Origin: Rhodobacteraceae bacterium EL129
GTDB taxonomy: Bacteria > Pseudomonadota > Alphaproteobacteria > Rhodobacterales > Rhodobacteraceae
Assembly: GCA_900313005.1 (NCBI GenBank)
Contig: ONZJ01000002.1
Span: 3,259,909-3,323,908, forward strand
Direction of reading: 5' to 3'
Length of the DNA stretch: 64,000 nt
Position numbers and translations under genes: made by a program. Numbering within the stretch: the stretch's first letter is position 1; every line of letters begins with the position of its first letter. Below, piece after piece: positions 1-7,874 of the stretch. The notes below the pieces were generated by a model. It did not search any database, was not told the DNA's origin, and saw only the letters and a list, made by a program, of their open reading frames with translations.

Positions 1-1
1 G

Positions 2-301
2 GCCTTCGATGTGATCGAACGGATGCAAGTGGATTATGTCGTGCTGTCGGCCTCGATGGTGGATCCCGTCAAAGGGTTTTTGGTGCACGAACAATGCGAG
101 GTCGATATGGCCACAGCCATGATGAACAGCGCGGCACGCGCCATCATGGCCGTAGATCACACCAAGTTCGAAGTTCTGAGCCGCCGACCAGCGTTGCGCC
201 AGCCTAAGCTGAATCCAGGTGATTATCTGGTCACCGACACGCACCCGTCTGCCACATTCAGCGCCGCATTCCCCGATCTCGACATCCGTTGCGCGGGTTG
301 A
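2..301 (+). CDS. DeoR-family transcriptional regulator, C-terminal part (5' end outside window)
   Basis: The reading frame is open from base 2 and ends at a TGA at 299-301, so the gene starts upstream of the window. The visible 99 residues match the end of the DeoR sensor domain: a VDYVVLSASMV strand, then an AMMNSAARAIMAVDHTKF segment, the usual place for the effector-binding core, which binds a sugar phosphate in this family. The DNA-binding helix-turn-helix is not in the window. The next gene starts 11 bases after the stop, so the two are probably co-transcribed. The effector cannot be read from this fragment. GlpR (glycerol-3-phosphate) is one option given the Glp-like transporter nearby, but that is only inference. 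Confidence 0.8.
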   Translation, partial: AFDVIERMQVDYVVLSASMVDPVKGFLVHEQCEVDMATAMMNSAARAIMAVDHTKFEVLSRRPALRQPKLNPGDYLVTDTHPSATFSAAFPDLDIRCAG

Positions 302-311
302 GACGGACCAG

Positions 312-1943
312 ATGAACATCCTCTACATCATGTTTGATCAGCTGCGGTTTGACTATCTCAGCTGCGCGGGACATCCGACACTGCAAACGCCACACATAGA
401 TGCACTTGCTGCGCGTGGAATGCGGTTCACCAATTGCACAACACAATCACCCGTGTGCGGCCCTGCTCGTATGAGCGCTTATACCGGGCGATATGTGTCC
501 TCGCATGGGTCTTCGTACAATGGCTATCCACTGCGCGTCGGCGAGCAGACTCTGGGCGACCACCTGCGCGAAGGCGGGACCGCGTGTTGGTTGATCGGCA
601 AGACCCATATGAAAGCAGATGTCGCCGGTATGGCCCGTCTTGGGTTGACCCCCGATAGCGTGATCGGTGCCCGACAGGCGGAATGCGGCTTTGACATCTG
701 GTGCCGCGATGACGGTCTGTGGGCCGAAGGGCCAGATGGGCCGTATGACACCGGACGCAGCCCTTACAACGCCTATTTGACGTCCAAGGGATACCCTGGC
801 GACAACCCTTGGGCAGACTTTGCCAATGCCGGTGTGTTGGGGGATGAGATGGCCAGTGGCTGGTTCATGCAGAACGCGGGGCGGCCGGCCAATATTACAG
901 AGCAAGATAGCGAGACCCCTTGGCTGACCTCCCAGGCTATGGAGTTCATGGCAGATGCGACCGGACCATGGGTGACTCATGTCAGCTATATCAAACCGCA
1001 TTGGCCCTACATCGTGCCCGCACCCTATCATGACATGTACGGGGTAGATGACATTCTGCCCGCGAACCGCAACCGATCCGAACAGCTGGACCCGCACCCT
1101 GTATATGCCGCCTTTGCCGATACTTTGGTCAGTCAAAACTTTGCCCGCAACGAGGTCCGCGAGACGGTGATCCCGGCCTATATGGGTTTGGTCAAACAAT
1201 GTGATGACCAGATGGGACGGCTCTTTGCCAATCTCGAAGAGACCGGACAGATGGACAACACCATGATCATCCTTACTTCGGATCATGGGGATTATCTGGG
1301 CGATCACTGGATGGGTGAGAAGGACTTGTTTCACGCCCCTTCGGTAAATGTACCACTGATTATTTACGACCCGCGTCCATCAGCCGATGCCACGCGCGGC
1401 ACAACCTGTAATGCGCTGGTCGAGAGTATAGATGTAACGGCCACGATCCTTGCCGCGTCCGGTCAGAGCATCCCGGATCATATTGTCGAGGGACGCTCTC
1501 TCTTGCCGTATCTCGAGGGGCACGCGTCCGTCGAACCGCGGGACTATGTGATCAGCGAATACGACTACGCCTTGAATCCGGCTGCCGCCAAGTTAGACAT
1601 GCCGCCCAAAGATGCGCGGCTCTTTATGGTTGCCGATCACGAATGGAAGATGGTCCACTGCGAAGGCGGCTTGCCGCCCATGCTGTTTGATCTGCAAAAC
1701 GATCCGGATGAACTACACGATCTGGGTCGTGATCCCGCCTACGCGGTCGCGCGCGCAGCCATGTACGACAAACTTGGCCACTGGTCCCGCCGGATGGCCC
1801 AAAGAGTAACTGTGTCAGATGCCGATATCGCCCGGCGTACTTCGGGGCGCAATGGCACTGGCGTGGTGATCGGACTGTACGATGGCACCGAAGTCGACGC
1901 CGACCTGGTCGCGCGATATCGCGGACCTGTGCCCAAGGAATAG
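312..1943 (+). CDS. Sulfatase-superfamily hydrolase (sulfatase or phosphonate monoester/phosphodiester hydrolase)
   Basis: This 543-aa enzyme belongs to the alkaline phosphatase/sulfatase superfamily. The signature SPVCGPARMS places Cys49 where the family oxidises cysteine to formylglycine, and TGR follows as usual. Metal-binding candidates are D9-Q10 in MFDQLRFD and D324-H325 in SDHGDYLGDH, with Lys337 in GEKDLFH. The DQ/DH pairing is typical of choline sulfatases and phosphonate monoester hydrolases, rather than the DD/DN of many arylsulfatases. No signal peptide is visible, so it is likely cytoplasmic. The ATG at 312 was chosen over upstream in-frame codons because the homologous MNILYIMFDQ strand begins there. 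It needs a formylglycine-generating enzyme encoded elsewhere. The substrate is unknown. Confidence 0.85.
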   Translation: MNILYIMFDQLRFDYLSCAGHPTLQTPHIDALAARGMRFTNCTTQSPVCGPARMSAYTGRYVSSHGSSYNGYPLRVGEQTLGDHLREGGTACWLIGKTHMKADVAGMARLGLTPDSVIGARQAECGFDIWCRDDGLWAEGPDGPYDTGRSPYNAYLTSKGYPGDNPWADFANAGVLGDEMASGWFMQNAGRPANITEQDSETPWLTSQAMEFMADATGPWVTHVSYIKPHWPYIVPAPYHDMYGVDDILPANRNRSEQLDPHPVYAAFADTLVSQNFARNEVRETVIPAYMGLVKQCDDQMGRLFANLEETGQMDNTMIILTSDHGDYLGDHWMGEKDLFHAPSVNVPLIIYDPRPSADATRGTTCNALVESIDVTATILAASGQSIPDHIVEGRSLLPYLEGHASVEPRDYVISEYDYALNPAAAKLDMPPKDARLFMVADHEWKMVHCEGGLPPMLFDLQNDPDELHDLGRDPAYAVARAAMYDKLGHWSRRMAQRVTVSDADIARRTSGRNGTGVVIGLYDGTEVDADLVARYRGPVPKE

Positions 1944-1945
1944 GA

Positions 1946-3091
1946 TCAGTTCCGCACCTGTCCAAAGGTCACGGAACGGTTTATCTCTTCCAAACGTTCC
2001 AGATTGACGACTGTCGACAGCATCAGGCGATCCTGGCTCCAGTCTCCGGGATTTTGGATGGCGACAGCCGTCAACAGTATGCCTGCCACCAGGGGCAGCA
2101 TGATCCCAGCAAAGATCATACGCGGATGGCGCAGGCGACTGGCATCAAACAGCGATGTCACACGTTGCTCGAGCAAGCTGGCGCGTCTCCATCTCAACCC
2201 CGACCGATCAGCCGTCACCAGTGTGACCTTGGGCACGGCGACCACAAACAGGCGATCCCGCCGCAGGCTTTGTTGACAGACCGACAGCAGTGTGTCGGCG
2301 TATTCGCGCACCGCGATGCGTCCGCGCGTCATCACCGCACTGTCACAGCTCAACTCGCGCAATGTTTCCACCTGGCGTTTCCAGGCATGATAAAACGGGT
2401 TGAGAAAGAACAGCGGCTTGAGCGTTTCCAGCACGATCTCCCACTCGATATCACCCTGCCGCAGGTGTTGGAATTCATGCGCAAGCGACACTTTCAACTC
2501 GCTCGGGCTGCCAAGCATATGAGAGGGGATTACCACGTAATACCCGCGCAATCCCCGGGTTGAGAACGGCACAAGCACACGGTTCGACAGCCGGATGTGC
2601 ACGCGGCCAAACCGACGCCACGCATAGCTGCCCGTCACAATTCGGCGCAGACATAGCATGGAATAAGACAGCCGCCCAAAGCCTATGATCAGCCCTGCGG
2701 CAAAGGCAGCAATTGTAGCCCAGGCCACCCATCCCGCCATTTGGATGACACTTACGGTGAAGGCATCGCGCAGCAATAGCAGGCGTTCAAATTCCGTCGC
2801 CCTCATCTCAAATCCACCATTCAGGTAGTGTGAAACCACCATATCAGACAGGTTCATCTGCATGCCCGTGGCATACCCCGATCCCTGCAGCAGGCTCAAT
2901 CCAAGGATCGCAAAAGGAGACAGAACAATCGCGAGAAAGACACCATTCAGCAGTTTCAACTCGGTGCTATAGGCGTGTTTCAAACCTGCGAGCCGCAATC
3001 CGAAACGGGCGAGTTTCCACAGCGCAAAGGCCACAACAAACAGAATATTTGCATCAATGAAAGCATTTAGCAGCGCATCAGCGGGTATCAT
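1946..3091 (-). CDS. M56-family (BlaR1-like) membrane metallopeptidase
   Basis: This 381-aa integral membrane protein has hydrophobic segments near residues 10-30, 48-70, 112-140 and 325-345. The zinc motif HEFQH lies at 205-209, followed by ELSCDSAV, the second conserved element of M56 peptidases. In BlaR1 and MecR1 this cytosolic peptidase is activated by an external signal and inactivates the partner repressor. Here the protein ends shortly after the last membrane segment and has no C-terminal penicillin-binding sensor domain (BlaR1 is about 600 aa), so beta-lactam sensing is unlikely. The gene overlaps the upstream BlaI-like repressor by 14 bases, showing translational coupling. The signal and target genes are unknown. 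Confidence 0.85.
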   Translation of the reverse strand: MIPADALLNAFIDANILFVVAFALWKLARFGLRLAGLKHAYSTELKLLNGVFLAIVLSPFAILGLSLLQGSGYATGMQMNLSDMVVSHYLNGGFEMRATEFERLLLLRDAFTVSVIQMAGWVAWATIAAFAAGLIIGFGRLSYSMLCLRRIVTGSYAWRRFGRVHIRLSNRVLVPFSTRGLRGYYVVIPSHMLGSPSELKVSLAHEFQHLRQGDIEWEIVLETLKPLFFLNPFYHAWKRQVETLRELSCDSAVMTRGRIAVREYADTLLSVCQQSLRRDRLFVVAVPKVTLVTADRSGLRWRRASLLEQRVTSLFDASRLRHPRMIFAGIMLPLVAGILLTAVAIQNPGDWSQDRLMLSTVVNLERLEEINRSVTFGQVRN

Positions 3092-3473
3092 CTTTCAACC
3101 TCCGATCAACAAGTGCTCGGATTTGCCCCAATGCTTCCTCGGTCAGTTCTTCGTCATTGACCAACCGCGCCACAAGCGAAGCCGGCGTGTCGTCAAACAG
3201 CTTGACCGACAGATTCTTAAGCGAGCGGGATTGATAGGCATCTTTGGCCAGCAAAGGCACATAGACAAGGCGCTTGCCTTCTTTATGGCTGGTCACAAAG
3301 TCCTTTTGTTCCAGTATGCGCAGGATGGTCGCGGCCGAGGTGTAGGCCAAATTGCGCCCTTCCGAAAGCTGGCCCATGACATCACGCACCGTGCCTTTTC
3401 CCAAGGCCCAAAGGCGGGTCATAAACTCCAACTCAACTTCGGTCAGAAGTTCGCTTTTCTTTTTTTCTCTCAT
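3078..3473 (-). CDS. BlaI/MecI/CopY-family transcriptional repressor
   Basis: A small winged-helix repressor of about 131 aa. The sequence ELEFMTRLWALGKGTVRDV followed by YTSAATILRILEQKDFV is typical of BlaI/MecI/CopY N-terminal DNA-binding domains, with a C-terminal dimerisation and cleavage region. An in-frame ATG five codons upstream (3488) is possible; I prefer 3473 because MREKKKSELLTEVE gives the usual length. It is the first gene of a two-gene unit with the M56 peptidase that presumably inactivates it. No beta-lactamase or copper gene is adjacent, so the regulon may be the pair itself or distant genes. I could not find a clean TACA/TGTA-type operator in the short upstream gap. Confidence 0.85.
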   Translation of the reverse strand: MREKKKSELLTEVELEFMTRLWALGKGTVRDVMGQLSEGRNLAYTSAATILRILEQKDFVTSHKEGKRLVYVPLLAKDAYQSRSLKNLSVKLFDDTPASLVARLVNDEELTEEALGQIRALVDRRLKDDTR

Positions 3474-3552
3474 ACTCGTCCCATCCATGAGCCGCGCTCA
3501 CTTACCTGTTTAGCCAGTAAATACCACGCGCCGCGCATTCCAAAGTAAAAAC

Positions 3553-3951
3553 TCAAACCTTCCAAAAGCAGAACACCATCCACCCCATACTGATCGCAAG
3601 CGGCCACCAGACCGGTTGTCCAGCTAGGCCAAGCCACGCCAGAAAGATATAGGCGGACCCTAAAAGCGAGATGAACAGCCGATCACCCAGCGTGGTGGTC
3701 AGCCCCAGAATGCCCCGGCGTTCCAGCCCGTCACGCAGCTTGAATCCCTCCAGCAGTCCGATCAAGGCAATCGCACCGAAGATGCCACAAAAGAGCGCGA
3801 AGGTGGCAGGCGTCCACGCCATCCAGAAACTGGGCCAGAGGGGCGCGGTCCAGCTGAACACTTCCTCCTTGGGTTCGGACACGCTGGCCCATTGGGCCAG
3901 TGCCGTGCTGGGCAGTAGGATAAACAAGGTACTCAGAAGATGCTTCATCAC
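3553..3951 (-). CDS. DUF2160-type small membrane protein of the Glp-like ABC operon
   Basis: A 132-aa protein with a cleavable-looking N-terminus (LLSTLFILLPSTALAQ) and then three hydrophobic segments, around residues 46-66, 92-110 and 114-130. The motifs FWMAWTPAT and TTLGDRLFISLLGSAYIFLAW resemble DUF2160 proteins, which sit next to the permeases in rhizobial and roseobacter glycerol-3-phosphate-type ABC operons. Its start overlaps the end of the second permease gene by four bases, and it is the last gene of the operon. Its function is not established; an accessory role in the transporter membrane complex is inferred from its constant position. Confidence 0.75.
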   Translation of the reverse strand: MMKHLLSTLFILLPSTALAQWASVSEPKEEVFSWTAPLWPSFWMAWTPATFALFCGIFGAIALIGLLEGFKLRDGLERRGILGLTTTLGDRLFISLLGSAYIFLAWLGLAGQPVWWPLAISMGWMVFCFWKV

Positions 3952-4745
3952 ACCCTCCCAAGGGCAAAGCCCCGTGCAATGTAGTTACGCACAAAGTAGA
4001 TCACGATGGCCCCGGGAATGATGGTCAGCGTACCAGCTGCCGCCAACAAGCCCAGTTCATACCCGGCAGAGGACGCCGTTTTGGTCATGGTCGCCGCGAT
4101 GGGTTTGGCGGCCACAGCCGTCAGTGTTTTGGCCAGCAGTAGTTCCACCCATGAGAACATGAAGCAGAAAAACGCGGCCACACCCACACCTGCCTTGATC
4201 GACGGCAAGAAGATCGTGACGAAAAAGCGCGGGAAGCTGTAGCCATCGACATAAGCCGTTTCATCCAGCTCTTTTGGCACACCACCCATGAAGCCTTCGA
4301 GTATCCAGACCGCGAGGGGGATATTAAACAAGCAGTGTGCCAAGGCCACGGCGATGTGTGTGTCGAATAATCCAACCGAGGAGTAAAGCTGGAAGAACGG
4401 CAGGGCAAACACAGCCGCCGGAGCCATCCGGTTGGTCAGTAGCCAGAAGAACAGCTGCTTGTCGCCAAGGAATCTGTAGCGCGAAAACGCGTAGGCCGCA
4501 GGCAAGGCCACACAAACCGAGATCACCGTGTTGAGTGACACATAGATGATCGAGTTGATGTAGCCCCAGTACCAGCTGGGGTCGGTAAAGATCACCTTGT
4601 AATTGTCCAGCGTGAAGGTCTGCGGAAACAGACTGAATCCTGACAGGATCTCGTTCGTGGTTTTGAAACTCATCGCCACCAGCCAGTATATGGGCAGCAT
4701 CAGAAACAGGATGTACAGGATCGGAATGAGGGCGCGTTTTTTCAT
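3948..4745 (-). CDS. glpQ: ABC transporter permease, GlpQ-like (MalG type)
   Basis: A 265-aa permease with about six membrane segments, starting with a short cytoplasmic KKRALIPILYILFL segment. The loop VPKELDETAYVDGYSFPRFFVTIFLPSIKAG is the EAA coupling motif that contacts the ATPases. Length, class and position after the first permease match GlpQ of the GlpSTPQV sn-glycerol-3-phosphate importer of Rhizobium. Its start overlaps the upstream permease by four bases and its end overlaps the DUF2160 gene by four bases, so all three are translationally coupled. The glp symbol follows operon architecture; the substrate has not been shown. Confidence 0.85.
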   Translation of the reverse strand: MKKRALIPILYILFLMLPIYWLVAMSFKTTNEILSGFSLFPQTFTLDNYKVIFTDPSWYWGYINSIIYVSLNTVISVCVALPAAYAFSRYRFLGDKQLFFWLLTNRMAPAAVFALPFFQLYSSVGLFDTHIAVALAHCLFNIPLAVWILEGFMGGVPKELDETAYVDGYSFPRFFVTIFLPSIKAGVGVAAFFCFMFSWVELLLAKTLTAVAAKPIAATMTKTASSAGYELGLLAAAGTLTIIPGAIVIYFVRNYIARGFALGRV

Positions 4746-5605
4746 TGCTCATCATCCTTTGTCATCAATGTATAGAAGAGCCAGCTGACCAGGAGGGTGA
4801 TCGCAAAATAGATCAGCGACATCGCCGCCGCCGGGCCCAGATCAAACTGCCCGAGGGCAATTTTCACCAAGTCGATGCTCAGTAAGGTTGTGGAATTTCC
4901 CGGGCCGCCCCCCGTCAGAACAAAGGGCTCGGTGTAGATGTTGAAACTGTCCATGAACCGCAACAGGATTGCGATGGTCAGCACGGTTTTCATCTTTGGC
5001 AGCTGGATATAGCGGAACACTTTCCAGGGGGACGCCCCGTCAATCTTCGCTGCCTGGTAATACGCATCCGGGATTGAAACCAACCCTGCGTAGCTCAACA
5101 GAACCACCAATGACGTCCAGTGCCAAACATCCATCGTGATAATCGTGACCCAAGCCGCAAACGGGTTCTGGGTCATGTCATAGGTGATGCCCAACACGTC
5201 GTTCATCAAATAGCCCAGCAGGCCGATCTTGGGCAGGGTAAAGATGTTCCACATCGCGCCCACCACGTTCCACGGGATCAGCATCGGCAGGGCCATCAGC
5301 ACCAGACAGACAGGCACCCAAGGGCCTTTGCGCGGCATCGACAGGGCGATGATAATGCCCAAGGGCACCTCGATGATCAGGATCAGGAAAGTGAAAAGGA
5401 ACTGACGCCCAAGAGCAGCCTGGAAGCGTTCCGAACGCAAGATTTGCTCAAACCAATCAAGACCCTGCCAAAAGAACACGTTGTTCCCAAAGGTCTCCTG
5501 CACCGAGTAATTAACTACAGTCATAATGGGGATCAACGCGTTGAAAGCCACCAGCAATAGAACTGGCAGAACAAAGAACCACGCTTTTTGGTTTTCAGTC
5601 TTCAT
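4742..5605 (-). CDS. glpP: ABC transporter permease, GlpP-like (MalF type)
   Basis: A 287-aa permease with about six membrane helices. The conserved coupling loop is SIPDAYYQAAKIDGASPWK, with GASPW in the place of the usual EAA glycine region. It forms the transmembrane pore together with the next gene's product. It overlaps the upstream ATPase gene by four bases (ATGA arrangement) and the downstream permease by four bases. The segment TEPFVLTGGGPGNSTT is the periplasmic loop seen in sugar and polyol-type ABC permeases. Family assignment is firm; the glycerol-3-phosphate substrate is inferred from the full gene set. Confidence 0.85.
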   Translation of the reverse strand: MKTENQKAWFFVLPVLLLVAFNALIPIMTVVNYSVQETFGNNVFFWQGLDWFEQILRSERFQAALGRQFLFTFLILIIEVPLGIIIALSMPRKGPWVPVCLVLMALPMLIPWNVVGAMWNIFTLPKIGLLGYLMNDVLGITYDMTQNPFAAWVTIITMDVWHWTSLVVLLSYAGLVSIPDAYYQAAKIDGASPWKVFRYIQLPKMKTVLTIAILLRFMDSFNIYTEPFVLTGGGPGNSTTLLSIDLVKIALGQFDLGPAAAMSLIYFAITLLVSWLFYTLMTKDDEQ

Positions 5606-6687
5606 GATCGCGCCCCAGTCTGCTGTTCGGTCGCAATCCAGCCATCGCGGTAAAGGCGTGTCTGATCGGGGCGGAAAGCCAAATGCACGGTCTCGCCCTG
5701 ACCCGGCACGTCGCCTTCGATAATCGCTTTGACGGAGGTGTCTCCCACAACCGCCTCAACCACCGAATGGCGGCCGACATCTGCGACCTTGCTGACACGC
5801 GCCTCGATGCCCGCATCCGAGAGCGTCACAAATTCCGGGCGGATACCGATTTGTGTGGTTCCACCTGCGCCCGTCACTGCGCCTTCCAACGCCACAGTGT
5901 GGCCGTGGAATGTGACCTTGCCACCTGAATCCTCAGCAGCCAGCACGTTCATGCCGGGCGAGCCGATGAAGTGCCCGACAAAGGTATGTTGCGGGCGTTC
6001 AAACAGCTCCACCGGTGTGCCGATCTGTACGATTTCACCATCTTGCATGACCACCACCTGATCAGCAAAGGTCAGCGCCTCTGTCTGGTCATGGGTCACG
6101 TAGATCATCGTGGCACGCACCCGCTGGTGCAGCTCTTTCAGCTTGGACCGCAGCTTCCATTTCAGATGAGGGTCGATCACCGTCAGAGGTTCGTCAAACA
6201 TCACCACATTGACGTCATCGCGCACCAATCCGCGCCCCATGGAGATCTTTTGCTTGTTGTCAGGGCTGAGATGCGAGGCACGGATATCGAGCATCTCTTC
6301 GACTTCCAGCATCTCGGCAATCTCGGCCACACGCTCGGCGATCCGACCCTCGGCAACACCTCTATTGCGCAAAGGAAACGCCAAGTTTTCTCGTACCGTC
6401 ATCGTGTCGTAGATCACCGGAAACTGGAAAACCTGTGCGATGTTACGCTGATCCGGGGGCAGGTCGGTCACATCTCTGTCATCAAACAGGATGCGCCCCT
6501 CAGACGGCTGCAACAGCCCCGAAATGATATTGAGCAAGGTCGACTTGCCACACCCCGACGGACCTAGCAGTGCATAGGCTCCGCCGTCTTCCCAATCGAG
6601 GTCTATTTCCTTGAGAGCATAATCCTCTGCCCCCTGAGGACGCGGTAAATAGGAGTGCCGCAGGTTTGAAAGGGTGATCTTCGCCAT
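5602..6687 (-). CDS. glpT: ABC transporter ATP-binding protein, GlpT-like, with degenerate signature motif
   Basis: A 361-aa ATPase. Walker A is GPSGCGKST at 42-50, the Q-loop follows QVFQFPVIY, Walker B is VVMFDEP with D165 and E166, and the switch histidine is H199 in VTHDQTEAL. The signature is LSPDNKQKIS at 140 rather than LSGGQ, so this subunit contributes a weak signature face. A C-terminal TOBE-like regulatory domain follows from about residue 240. The gene overlaps the neighbouring ATPase gene at a single base and the permease by four bases. The degenerate signature is complementary to the missing switch histidine in the other ATPase, which points to an obligate heterodimer. Confidence 0.88.
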   Translation of the reverse strand: MAKITLSNLRHSYLPRPQGAEDYALKEIDLDWEDGGAYALLGPSGCGKSTLLNIISGLLQPSEGRILFDDRDVTDLPPDQRNIAQVFQFPVIYDTMTVRENLAFPLRNRGVAEGRIAERVAEIAEMLEVEEMLDIRASHLSPDNKQKISMGRGLVRDDVNVVMFDEPLTVIDPHLKWKLRSKLKELHQRVRATMIYVTHDQTEALTFADQVVVMQDGEIVQIGTPVELFERPQHTFVGHFIGSPGMNVLAAEDSGGKVTFHGHTVALEGAVTGAGGTTQIGIRPEFVTLSDAGIEARVSKVADVGRHSVVEAVVGDTSVKAIIEGDVPGQGETVHLAFRPDQTRLYRDGWIATEQQTGARS

Positions 6688-7751
6688 CAGGCCACCAACC
6701 TTCCGTCAGGGCCAAAATAGAAGGCCTTGCTGGCATCCATAAAGAAGGTGTGAAAGGCACCCACTTTGTAGGGATGCACGCCGTGGGCCAATGACACCCA
6801 GCCATCCTCGCCCATCTGAAAGTGCGCACTGGATTCCGACCCGGACAACTCTGTCACCAAAACCTTGCCCTTGAGGATCACATCATTCGACGTTTCCGCT
6901 ACAGGGGTCACGTGATGGGGCCGGATCGCAACGGTGTAGACACCATCGGACAGATTGGCGGATTTGCCTGTCATCTCCCAGGTGACACCGGTTTTCAGTC
7001 GGGCCTTCGTACCTGTCTTCACAATCTCAGCCGCATTGATCGGTGGATCGGAGAACACGCGGGCCGCCGTTAGGTTTTCGGGTTGGCGATAAATCTCAGC
7101 CGTTGGACCAAACTGGGTGACATGGCCATCATCCATTAGCGCCGTCTTGCCACCCAGCAACAAAGCCTCCTCAGGCTCAGAGGTGGCATAGACCACCACC
7201 GCACCGCGTCCGGCAAAGAGTTCAGGCAATTGTTCGCGCAATTCCTCACGCAGCTTGTAATCGAGGTTCGCCAAAGGCTCGTCCAGAAACACAGCCCGGC
7301 TCTCCTTGGCAATGGCACGAGCTAAGGCGCAGCGTTGCTGTTGCCCACCCGAGAGTTCCTGTGGGCGACGGGCAAGCATGGGCCGCAGTTGCAGGATGTC
7401 AGCGGCTTCTTCCACCCGGCCCTGTATCTCGGATTTCGCCATGCCCGCCACGCGCAGGGGCGAGGCGATGTTGTCGTAAACGCTCATATGCGGATAGTTG
7501 ACGAAGAACTGATGCACGAGAGAGATGTTGCGTTTTTGCGTCGACAATCGTGACACATCCTGCCCGTCCATGAAAATCTGACCCGAGGCCAAAGGATCAA
7601 GCCCGGCCATCAGTTTTATCAGCGACGTCTTTCCCGACCCAGTCTGGCCCAGCAATACGTTGAAATGGCCAATCTCCAACACCAGAGAGGTGGGCTTGAT
7701 ATGGGTGATCCCGCGGATCGCCTTGCTGGCCTGCTTCAGCTCAATTGTCAT
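6687..7751 (-). CDS. glpS: ABC transporter ATP-binding protein, GlpS-like, lacking the switch histidine
   Basis: About 354 aa when started at the ATG at 7751 (MTIELKQASK). The frame stays open 16 codons further upstream, but those codons only translate a palindromic repeat element, so I reject the longer start. Walker A is GQTGSGKT at 35-42, the Q-loop is VHQFFVNYP, the signature LSGGQ is at 133-137, and Walker B AVFLDEP has D157 and E158. The H-loop reads YATSEPEEAL, with serine 191 in place of histidine. A TOBE-like C-terminal domain follows. It pairs with the next gene's product to power the importer. Confidence 0.88.
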   Translation of the reverse strand: MTIELKQASKAIRGITHIKPTSLVLEIGHFNVLLGQTGSGKTSLIKLMAGLDPLASGQIFMDGQDVSRLSTQKRNISLVHQFFVNYPHMSVYDNIASPLRVAGMAKSEIQGRVEEAADILQLRPMLARRPQELSGGQQQRCALARAIAKESRAVFLDEPLANLDYKLREELREQLPELFAGRGAVVVYATSEPEEALLLGGKTALMDDGHVTQFGPTAEIYRQPENLTAARVFSDPPINAAEIVKTGTKARLKTGVTWEMTGKSANLSDGVYTVAIRPHHVTPVAETSNDVILKGKVLVTELSGSESSAHFQMGEDGWVSLAHGVHPYKVGAFHTFFMDASKAFYFGPDGRLVA

Positions 7752-7760
7752 ATTCGTATC

Positions 7761-7826
7761 TCGTAAGCCGGGCTTCAGCCCGGCACGTGTGAAAGGCAAG
7801 CCGGGCTGAAGCCCGGCCTACGTAAG
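7761..7826. repeat. Inverted pair of 18-bp GC-rich palindromes (REP-like element)
   Basis: GCCGGGCTTCAGCCCGGC at 7767-7784 and its reverse complement GCCGGGCTGAAGCCCGGC at 7800-7817 are separated by 15 bases. Each copy is itself a palindrome around a 2-base centre, and the flanks (CGTAA and CTACGTAAG) extend the inverted symmetry. It lies between the substrate-binding-protein gene and the first ATPase gene. The layout resembles bacterial REP/BIME elements. It may stabilise the upstream transcript or limit downstream expression. Confidence 0.75.
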
Positions 7827-7831
7827 AAATC

Positions 7832-7865
7832 CACCGGCCCCGCACAGGGAGTGACAGGGCCGGTG
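7832..7865 (-). terminator. Attenuator-like hairpin after the substrate-binding-protein gene
   Basis: A perfect 9-bp stem (CACCGGCCC at 7832-7840 with GGGCCGGTG at 7857-7865) with a 16-base loop lies 9 bases past the stop of the binding-protein gene. The following bases on the minus strand are only weakly T-rich, so it is more likely an attenuator or a 3'-end stabiliser than a strong terminator. It would explain higher expression of the binding protein than of the membrane parts. Confidence 0.6.
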
Positions 7866-7874
7866 ATCTGAAAC

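Noticed and set aside
7752..7799. Upstream 16 codons of the Glp-like ATPase frame (MPFTRAGLKPGLRDTN)
   Set aside because: They only translate the palindromic repeat element; the homologous start MTIELKQ lies at 7751.
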